Assembly (NCBI GenBank): GCA_015680685.1
Contig: MNCI01002923.1
Span: forward strand, 1,143,003-1,180,532
Direction of reading: 5' to 3'
Source: Gnetum montanum
Lineage: Eukaryota; Streptophyta; Gnetopsida; Gnetales; Gnetaceae
DNA: 37,530 bases
The translations under genes and the position numbers were made by a program. Positions 29,517 through 37,530 of this stretch are shown here, piece after piece; positions within the stretch are counted from its first letter, which is position 1; each line of letters starts with the position of its first letter. The notes beneath the pieces are model-generated. The model did not search any database and had not been told where the DNA came from. It saw nothing but the letters and a program-made list of their open reading frames with translations.

Positions 29517-31740
29517 ATGTCTTCTTCTCATAGGCACGATGATTTAAAATAGCCAATGCCCTAAGAATTCAATGTGGTGTACACTCATCCAAATGACTTT
29601 GTACTTGATTTCACCTTCATACTGAATTAGGATGAGTAGCTATGATGGAGAGATATGGAGGGCAACATTGTGTTGCCTCCTAACTAATCTTTTCTTGGGA
29701 TGCTACTCCATACTCTTAAGAGGTTGGGAATCTAGAACCTTCATGATGAATACATTATGCAGGACCATGACTATTAGGACTATCATCCCACAAAAACACA
29801 ATGCAAATGAGATCGACACTAGGAGAAGTCCCATGAAGCTACAAAGGGGAAATAGTTTACCAACCCCATGTTCCTATTGAACCAAGAAAACAATGAGAAT
29901 TCTTCCTCTAGGGGTTCTCAACATGAATATTTTCCACCCCTTGGCTTTGATGAAGGGAGCTTGAACCTAAATTTGTAGTCCACTATCAACAATCCAGGTT
30001 CAAGCAGAAGTGGGAGTCAAGGTAGGGGCTAGGGAAAGCATCATGATGATAAAAAACCTAATGATTATGGCTGTAACAAGTGGAGAGGAGGTTGTAGAAA
30101 CTATGGTGATGGTAGTCCTCCTCCCTCTTCATCTTCTTCGTTTACATCTTCTTCTTCCTTCTTTGAATCTAATTGAAATTGTAGGAGATAAGACTGTGAT
30201 GGAGGTGAAAAATAGGATAATGATCATAGGACCTTCCATGAATGAAGGGGTATTAGGGGACATCATAGGCATCATTGAAATCATGATGATGATGAGTCCT
30301 TACTAGCAACTTGAAGCATGTTGAACATTGTAGAGATAGTCAAGATTCAAACTAGGCATGTGAAAGATAGCATAATCAAGTGGTTAGATATGAACAATAT
30401 TACTAGCTTTGAGGATGGATATAACTTAGATCCATAGATTCATCTTCAGGCCTTTCATGATGCCTATTCCTTGCAAAACATAGAAAGTGATTTGTAGAAA
30501 TTTAAGCTATTTCCTAGGACACTCATAAAAGAAGCAAAATGTTGGTACCATTACTAGGATCTAGAATCAATTTGCAAATGAAGTACAATTCTTGAGCTAT
30601 TCAAAGAAAAATATTAGATGTACTCTAGAGTGTTCAATTTAAGAAAGCAAATACATAGTTGACAACAAGAAACACATGAACCTTTAGATGCAACCATGGG
30701 TAGTTACTATTCCCTTTTGTGCAGATTTGCTAGCCATGGTTATTCCCAATAGGAGTAGCTTTGTCATATCATAGATGGGCTTCAATTTGAAATGAGAAAA
30801 AATCTTGGGGTATATGCTTAAGAGCCCATCATATTCAAAGGCTAATTGAGAAATTTGTAAAAGAAGGTTAGTTGAGAAAATGAGAAAGTGCTGAGGAGTA
30901 TAACTAAGATCCTTCCATCAGAAAAAGGGAGGTTTGATTCTATGATAGTGAGGGGGAGGAATCACTTGATGAAGTGGTGCAACAAAAAACCTTTCCAATT
31001 CAAAAATCTATCTTAAATTTTGGCTAAGGTTGACAAAATATGGGAATATTTGGATGAAAAATTTCAAATTGCTCTAAAAATTATAGAAGGATCTAAAGAA
31101 TAGGGTAGTGATTGTGATTGCATGAGAAACAAGGAAGCTAAACGTGCCTACCAAAGACATAAGAACAAGGCTATGATAGTAGAAGAGGTTGTGGAGTTAA
31201 AATTAGATGATGATGATGGGTATGACATCTTCCAATATGAACATCCTAAGGGATGTTTCCCTGTTATATCACACTTACATGAATCTAGGGGGTATACTCT
31301 ATATCCTAAACTAACATGAAGGTAAGCACCTAGAAGGTTGTCTTATCCTCAAAGAAACCCAATAACAACATGCTTATTATTCAAGTAGAGCTCCACCACA
31401 ACCATACAAGTAGTACCATCAATGGAAGCATCCAAAGTCATTGGGGATTCCCCCACCATGATAGTAATATCCTTATAGGTAGCTAGATCCATATGGGTAC
31501 TATGTTCAACAACCCATGTCTTCACATGACTCTTCTAGTCATGCTTCTTTTCAGCATTACTACTACCCTCTAGAGTATTATTTAACTCATTTTCCATCCC
31601 CTAGAGGGGAATCCCCATATCCTTATCACCCTCCTCATCCTTTAGCACATGCTCCTCCATCCTTAACCCAATTACCACCTACTCCATCCATGTATGGTAA
31701 AATTCTCGAATAGCTGCAACAACGTAATGCTACCAAAGTT
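29517..31740 (+). pseudogene. gag of element D
   Basis: The first ATG after the leader is at 29517, just past an ATAATT microsatellite. An N-terminal region with Asp/His- and Ser-rich low complexity (about 30030-30300) is followed by the capsid part: a SFEDGYNLD...HLQAFHDA stretch at about 30400-30465, LFPRTLIKEAKCWYHY, LFKEKY and LRKQIHSWQQ. Near 30700-30830 comes LCHIIDGLQFEMRKNLGVYA, which matches the gag of element R. The C-terminal part (31516-31713) is rich in Tyr/Pro/His. Frequent in-frame stops interrupt all parts. Gag would have formed the particle shell. Confidence 0.72.
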
Positions 31741-31989
31741 GTTAACTTATAGCCAACTCCTTAGCCAAGTGGTTTAGAACCTATATCTTCTAAAAGACTA
31801 TTCTTCCAAACTAATAGCCCTACTAAGCCCTCACCTACTTATGTGGTTGGTTGCACTATGTATCTTTCATCCTCTACATCCATTCCTTTTAAGAGCTCTT
31901 TAAACCAAACGCTGCCCAAGATCTTCACTGTCATGTTATCCCATAGTATATCTAATTGGATCAAGGTTGAAAACCTTCCCAGAAAAAGA

Positions 31990-32385
31990 GCTAATCCTAG
32001 AAGTCTATTCATCTACTTGTAGATTGCAGGAAATGAGACATGCAAGGCTCTTCTTAATTCAAGTTTTGGTGTTAATATGATTTCCCATGAAATATACAAC
32101 ACTTGGAACCTACCTTCTCTTAAGAAGAGCAACATCCATTTAGAATTGACAAATCAATCCATCACTATTCCCTTTGAACTAGTATGGGACTTTTATCCAC
32201 TATCTATAGGTGGTCATATCTTACTGATTTCCTAATAATCAAAGTTGACAATTGCAAGGGGGACTTCCTAGTCATTATGGAAAGTGCTTGGTTGAGCACT
32301 GTTGATGCAGAAATGGACATCAAAGATCTTTGCTTAGAGGTTTTCAAGAAAAATGAATTTAGAAAGATCAAGAAGAAGTGAGTTC
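31990..32385 (+). pseudogene. Aspartic protease region of element D pol
   Basis: Around 32040-32090 the frame reads LLNSSFGVNMIS, where retroviral-type proteases carry a D-T/S-G active site; the catalytic Asp reads Asn and the Gly reads Ser. At about 32225-32320 a second block (DFLIIKVDNCKGDFLVIMESAWL...DAEMDI) follows the pattern of the ILGRPFL region typical of Athila-type proteases. The enzyme would have cut the Gag-Pol polyprotein. It is inactive in this copy. Confidence 0.6.
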
Positions 32386-32929
32386 TATGCATTGCATATA
32401 GCAATATAGGGTGCAATTGTGTGCAAAAACTATGGTTTATTAAAAGCACATCAATCAAAGCATGTAGACAGTGTGCAAATATATCTAAAATTCAAAAGTG
32501 CCTATACGTAGTAGCAAAAAAATAAAAGGGCACCCATTGGTTAACAGCTAATTGTAAAAGTAGCACACTTTGCCTAGAATCCACTAAGAGCCTAACTTGT
32601 GCCTATTTTGAAGGCATGGATGAATTGGAGCAAGTTCATTCCAAACTCTCCAATGATGAACCTAATGATACCAATTAAGAAGAGTTGGAGATCCTTGATA
32701 GTTTTAAATAGGAGTCCTTAGAGTTGAAAACTCAACCTGCTAGCATGGAATATGCATTTCTAAAAAATGGAAAGTCAATGATAATCAATGCCAACCTTGC
32801 TCCTAAGAAGAAAAAGATGTTTTTGAAGGTGGTCAAAAAATAGCCAATAGCCTTTGCTTGGTCATATCTTAAACTCATAGGAATTAATCCTAGAATATGC
32901 TAGCATCACATCTATACTGATCTAACCAT

Positions 32930-34170
32930 GAAGCCAAAGAGGCAGCCACAATGGTAATTGAACCCTAAATTGAAACAAATCATCGAATAGAAAATTGAAT
33001 AATTACTCAAGGTGAGGTTTATCTATTCAATTATGGATAGTGAGTGGGTTAGCCCATTTTTAATTGTACTAAAGATAGGTGGCAAGTGGAAAATATGTAT
33101 TGATTTTAGGTTGTTAAACATGGCGATGTTCAAAGATCATTTTCCATTGTCATTTGTGGACTAGGTGTTGGACACTATTTCTAGGCATTGCTATTATAGC
33201 TTTCTACATGGTTATCATGGGTATAATGAAATTCAGATTACACCTAAGGATTAGGACAAAACAACATTCACAAGTCCCTAGGGGACTTTTTCATATCATA
33301 AGATTCCCTTTGATCTATGAAATGCCCCTACAACTTTCCAATGCTTGGTCCTAAGAATTTTTTAGTAATAGATTTGTAGTGAGGTGAAAGTCTTCATGGA
33401 TGAATTATTCACCTATGGTGCTACATTCAAGTAAGCCCTGGACCACCTTGAGCAAGTGCTTAAAAGATGTGTGGAGACTAATCTTCATCTCAATTGGTAA
33501 AAGAGTCATCTCATGGTTTAGGAGGAAATTGAGATGGGTCACAAAATTTCTCAAGCAGAGATTGAGGTGGATCTTGAAAATATTTAGGTCATCCAAGGAA
33601 TAACTCAGCAACTAGAAATTGTTAAAAATGTTTGGTCATTCCTTGGACACATTGGCTATTGCTGAAAATTCATAGAGAATTTCTCTAAGATCACAAAATC
33701 ATTGGTTGAACTCACAAAGAAAGTTAATCCATTCATATGGACAAAAAAATGTGAAAAGGCATTCTAGTAACTTAAGGAGAAGCTTTTAGAGACTCCAATT
33801 ATATGAGCACCTAATTGGTCCCATCCATTTCACATCATGATGGATGCATCAAACTATGCCTTGGGAGCTATGCTTATGTAATCCACTACACAAGTTGAAG
33901 CATTGTGGGTGCATAACTCAATTACACCACAATGAAAAAAGAGCTAATGGTAGTGGTATATGCTTTGGAGAAGTTTAGGCACTATGTGCTTGGATATAAG
34001 GTGTTTGTGCACACTAATAATAGTGCCATTCACTTCTTGATGAATAAACCAATGGTGAGCCCTCGTGTCATATTGTGGCTAGTGATCTTATAGGAGTTCA
34101 ATCTTATAATGGTAGATCAAAAGAGAACTAAGAATGTGGTTGCTGATCACTTATCTTAGTTATGATGGGA
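32930..34170 (+). pseudogene. Reverse transcriptase and RNase H of element D pol
   Basis: A block starting LNPKLKQII and followed by DSEWVSPFLIVLKIGGKWKI gives way to CIDFRLLNMA, then KDHFPLSFVD and GYHGYNEIQI. These are the ordered motifs of a Ty3/gypsy reverse transcriptase. The active-site box at 33393-33404 reads FMDE instead of FMDD, so the second catalytic Asp is lost. Downstream come the connection region (SFLGHIGY, KFIENFSKITKSLVELTKK at about 33640-33725) and the RNase H (MMDASNYALGAML at about 33838-33876, then a frame-shifted YTTMKKELMVVVYALEKFRHYVLG). It ends near a VADHLS box at 34140-34160. Multiple stops and frameshifts are present. Confidence 0.8.
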
Positions 34171-34269
34171 CATTAAAGAGGATGAGAACTAACTCTTTGA
34201 TTAATTTCTTAATGAACTCCACTATGCCAGTGCAATAAATGAACAAGTACCTATTGAATCAAAATGGTG

Positions 34270-34830
34270 TGATGGCATATTCACTTATCTTCTCACTCAA
34301 GAGATGTCACAAGAGTTAGACCACCGAAAGAAAAAACAGTTTTTTCATCAAGCTAAACACTTCATGAAGATTAATGGACACCATTACAAGGTGTGCATTG
34401 ATGGCCTAGTTCATTAGTGTGTTCCTGATGCTAACCAACTATGTGTTCTCTAAGATGCTCATGATCACTCTTGTGGGGGCCACTATGTAGGGAGATGCTT
34501 GGTCATTAAAATCTTGATGGGAGGATATTATTATCCAAAAATCTTTAGGGATGCCCACCAATTCATCCACTCTTGTGAATGTTGTCAATGAGATGGTGGG
34601 ATGATTGCTTGAATGGAGGGACCTCAATAGTGGATTAAACCACTAGAATTCTTTGACATCTAGGGCATAAACTTCATGGGTTCCATCACACCCATGTCAA
34701 ATGAAAAGATGTACATAATAATCTCTCTTGACTATTATACAAAATGGACAAAAGTAGTTGCAGTCATCAACCATACATCTTCTAGCATGTCATGGAATTT
34801 GTGGTTGAGCATATGGAAACCTTTATAGGT
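34270..34830 (+). pseudogene. Integrase of element D pol, truncated
   Basis: The N-terminal HHCC zinc-binding region is visible (AHDHSCGGHYVG ... FIHSCECCQ, about 34459-34590). After it come EFFDI and GINFMG (about 34650-34685), where the first catalytic Asp of integrase (usually DFMG) reads Asn, and SLDYYTKWTKVVAV (about 34722-34765), which keeps the usual DYYSKW-like block. The frame and the similarity stop near 34830, before the second and third catalytic residues. The enzyme would have joined the element cDNA to host DNA. Confidence 0.75.
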
Positions 34831-35640
34831 ATAGGGAAAATTTGTAAAAGAGAGGTGTGATAGGGAGAATTGTGAGTGTAAGAAACAAGGTAAAGGAGGT
34901 TAAGGAGGAGGATAGGATGTGCACTCCCAAGTAACCAAGCTAGTCAAGATGACCACCTTGGAACAATATAGTGTTCTACCACCTTGGTGAAACACACCTT
35001 TGACAAACACCCCTCTGGCATGTATCTTGCAAACAAAATAGAGAGCAAACCAGAAGAAACAACCATCAAGAAAAATAAAGGAAAAGGTCTTGTTAGCTTT
35101 GGATGTTGTTGGAACAATGGATGTTGTTGCTAAGGCATTCGACATCCAAACCAGAAAGGCCAGCAGCGGTTCTAGTAGCATTAGCGTGGAGAGGTTGACA
35201 CCGAGGAGGCTAGGAGTTACTATGATGTGAGTGCTCAAGAGTCCCTGCCCAAGGCAAACATTATGCAATTTAGCTATAAGGTGAGGTGCCCAACAACTGA
35301 ACATCTTTTGGGCTCAAGTGATGGTGGGGGCTAGAGGATAGTAACTTTGTGGCTGGGCCATAATAGTGTTGGGACTCCAGCAACAGGTGTTGACAATGGA
35401 AGCTACTGCTGGGGCGATGAGTTATGATGGCAGTAGCTCTAGAAGATCAACAACATGTCAAACGACATCTTTGAAGGATCAGCAAGATGCCATGGGTAGT
35501 GGTGTTTCATGTATTCCATAGAGTGTTTTCTTGACATCATGAACGGCATTCTAGAACTACAACATCCCACCTCGTGTCGACATTGTGCACGCTTGCTTGC
35601 TTGTAGGGTTATGGATTATGAGCTATGCATTGTGCCGTGA
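34831..35640. other. Unassigned sequence between element D and the minisatellite
   Basis: The composition is less AT-rich than the flanks. A 134-residue frame runs on the minus strand (35304-34900) and short frames exist on the plus strand, but none has a recognisable domain. It starts sharply where the integrase of D ends, so it probably belongs to another insertion, perhaps the one carrying the minisatellite and segment X. Confidence 0.4.
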
Positions 35641-35643
35641 ACC

Positions 35644-36391
35644 CAGTTTAAGGTCCTAGTTGACCATCTAATGTGCTGGTTTAAGGTCCTAGCAGACTAT
35701 GGTGCACTAGTTTAAGGTCCTAGCAGACCACTGTACTAGTTTAAGGTCCTAGCAGACTGCTATGCTAGTTTATTATCATAGCAGATGGCCATTGTGCTAG
35801 TTTAAGGTCTTAGCAAATCGTTGTCCTAGTTTAAGGTCCCAGCAGACCGCTTTTATCATTGTAACAGATAGTGGATGGGCTAGTTTAAAGTCATAGCAGA
35901 TCATCTGTGCTAGTTTTACATCATAGCGGATGAGCTTTGCTAGTTTTACATCATGGCGAATAATCTGTGCTAGTTTATAGTCATAACGAACTACTTTACC
36001 ACTTTTTCATTGTAGCAGATGAACTTTGCTAGTTTTATGTCATAATAGACGTTCTGTGCCAGTTTATAGTCATAGTGAACTACCTATGCTAGTTTATAGT
36101 CATAGCGGACTATCTAGGCTAGTTTATAGTCATCGCAGATAGCCTTTGCCAATTTTACGTCATAGCGGACTACCTTTGCTAGTTTTATGTTATAGTGGAT
36201 ATTTTGTACTAGTTTATAGTCATAGCTGACTACATGTACTAGTTTATATTCATCGCGGACTACCTGTGCTAGTTTATAGTCATAGCACACTATCTGGGCC
36301 AGTTTATAGTCATAACGGACTGCCTTTGATAGTTTTATGTCGTAGTGGATGAACATTTCCAGTTTTACATCGTAGCAAACATTTTGCTTAC
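35644..36391 (+). repeat. Minisatellite, about 25 units, locked at 30 bp
   Basis: The unit TAGTTTATAGTCATAGCGGA plus a variable CTACCTNTGC part repeats from about 35644. The first eight units vary at 29-33 bp. From 35883 to 36362 the AGTTT phrase recurs every 30 bp through 17 units. Two variants (TTTATAGTCATAG and TTTTATGTCATAG) are interspersed. Because 30 is a multiple of three, the minus strand stays open from 36443 to 36114 as a peptide of ten-residue repeats around YDYKLAQVV. I have no evidence that this is translated. Confidence 0.88.
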
Positions 36392-36421
36392 CTTGTTCAT
36401 GCATCATATGTAGTATAGCTA

Positions 36422-36736
36422 TTGGCGACTGCTTGGGATGCAACCGCCAACGAGTGTCCTCAAATAGGATTTAGGTGCTTGCTAGTCTCTAGCAACACCA
36501 AGGCCCAGATACCTCCAAATAGACTCAGTAGTTAATGTGAGTATGTGTGTGTGTTGTTGCAGCATATGGTTGTGAAGAATGAAATGATTACGTTGTGTGT
36601 AAACTACGAATGACTTATCTTAAAGAGATTCAGCCAACTTTGCCAAGTACTATGAGTTGTTGAGAGTTCCTATTTTGTTTAATTGCCTAGTCTACGTGGT
36701 CCTTATAATACCTACTTGTAACAAATCAAATTTTGG
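36422..36736 (+). repeat. Segment X, copy 2
   Basis: It matches the reverse complement of 1-316, starting at TTGGCGACTGCTTGGGATG, a primer-binding-site-like sequence, directly after the minisatellite. It contains a short GTGTGTGTGTG run (36543-36553). If the start is a primer-binding site, the minisatellite region before it would be the end of an LTR, but no CA terminus is evident. The repeat relation is certain; the identity is tentative. Confidence 0.75.
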
Positions 36737-37530
36737 AAAAAATTTGAGCACAACTCTGCAAATCTACTTCTAATTTTCCCCAGAGAAATAGATAGTTCCA
36801 CAAGAAAATTAGAAATAGAGCAAGATTCGATGGAAATAGATAGAAAAGAAATCAGATTTGTGTAGACCTCAAATATTTAAACAAGGCAAAATGACACTAG
36901 TAAACACTTCGCAATAAATCTATCCCAAATTCAATATCTATGAATTGTTCAAACTTCCAAGGCTCAAATAAGCAATTTCTACAAGACAATTCTACTATGC
37001 TACCAAAAAATTGCTACGTAAACTATCACGTACGAGACTCCATTTTGGCTAGATAATGGACGTCAAAAATTGCATTCAACAAAACCTTCAAAAGACTTGA
37101 CAATTTCTGATTGAAATACTACGGAGATTCACTTTAAAGATAAAAAGAAGCTATTCTGGTCCCATCAAAATACCAAATATTTTCTGAACCCTCTTGACTA
37201 TTAAATCGTTCAACAGCTTGACTACAAGCAAAGGCTCTCTTACAATAATCCCAATAGTGGTTCTTATATGTTGCACAATAATCAAATTCACTACTAAAAT
37301 GCTCTTAAGGCTTTCAAACACAAGTGCTTTTATCGCAAAATTTTAATAGAAATTTTCAATTATACAACAAGAACAATAAAAGCAATCTAAAAATCCCAAA
37401 ATTACTTGCCAAAGATGATACTATCTAAACCACTAGCTAAACAATTTAGACAAAATAAAAAAAATAAGCATAACTCACAGGACTATGACAAAGAGGTTGA
37501 AATCTTTTCTTTAGCAAGCCATCTTACAAG
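36737..37530. other. Unrecognised AT-rich sequence to the window end
   Basis: No open frame, LTR end or tRNA-like block. It may be the continuation of the element that carries segment X, whose left copy runs out of the window and so cannot be compared. Confidence 0.4.

Larger units (their letters stand above)
28677..34830 (+). mobile_element. Element D: decayed Ty3/gypsy retrotransposon with gag-pol (Athila-like)
   Basis: Partial 5' LTR (28677-29357), primer-binding site (29359-29376), gag, protease, reverse transcriptase, RNase H and integrase lie in the usual Ty3/gypsy order on the plus strand. No second (Tat-type) RNase H lies between RNase H and integrase, which together with the tRNA-Asp primer site favours the Athila side. 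The gag is related to that of element R. The integrase is truncated at about 34830 and no 3' LTR follows. Numerous stops and lost catalytic residues show the element is long dead. Confidence 0.85.

Noticed and set aside
34900-35304. A 134-residue minus-strand frame
   Set aside because: It has no recognisable domain and no homologue within the window, and it lies in an unassigned insertion. Length alone is not enough to call a gene.
35644-36391. CRISPR-like array
   Set aside because: The 30-bp units are contiguous diverged repeats without unique spacers, in a plant nuclear context.

Overview
The window looks like nuclear DNA from a land plant with a large, repeat-rich genome. A conifer or other gymnosperm is my best guess, but that is an inference. 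It is AT-rich, almost free of intact genes, and filled with old, broken Ty3/gypsy LTR retrotransposons. It holds one convincing intact protein gene: a small intronless gene at 16105-16689 for a secreted lectin-like protein of the EUL/R40 beta-trefoil type. This gene is richer in G+C than its surroundings and has its own poly(A) signal. Its promoter is built from short tandem repeats.

Layout, left to right. 1-316 is a copy of 'segment X' on the minus strand; a second copy lies inverted at 36422-36736. 317-6159 is element L (+): the 3' end of gag, a 1.9-kb noncoding spacer, a long decayed ORF2 (2400-5190), a polypurine tract, and an LTR (5382-6159). 6160-8863 is gene-poor. 8864-9914 is a solo LTR with a 5-bp target duplication (AATGA). 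9915-15086 is gene-poor and holds tRNA-derived SINE-like copies. 15087-16817 holds tandem duplications and then the lectin gene. 16818-21092 holds another SINE copy, a zinc-knuckle fragment, an RNase H fragment and a dense cluster of one 8-bp palindrome-related motif.

21093-27510 is a nest. LTR-C (+) was interrupted by element R (-; 21627-27470), a relative of L with the same order of gag, spacer, ORF2 and LTR. Neither copy has pol between gag and ORF2. The last 40 bp of LTR-C reappear at 27471-27510 and are followed by a complete 75-nt tRNA-Asp-like sequence (27512-27586, minus), including the CCA end. It sits exactly where only an 18-nt primer-binding site is expected. Next come a third, diverged ORF2 relative (27590-28676, minus) and element D (28677-34830, +). 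D has LTR, primer-binding site, gag, protease, reverse transcriptase, RNase H and a truncated integrase, all broken by stops and frameshifts. 34831-36421 holds unassigned sequence and a 30-bp minisatellite.

The retroelements share TGATGAG...CTCATCA LTR termini, tRNA-Asp-type primer-binding sites and a related gag. This fits the Athila-like side of Ty3/gypsy. L and R look like non-autonomous members that would have depended on Pol from relatives such as D. Differences from expected sites are mostly C-to-T or G-to-A, as expected for long-methylated, silenced repeats. I see no bacterial operon, CRISPR array or similar system. The most unusual features are the tRNA-Asp read-through fossil and the pol-less gag/ORF2 element family with its GATATC-rich promoter modules.
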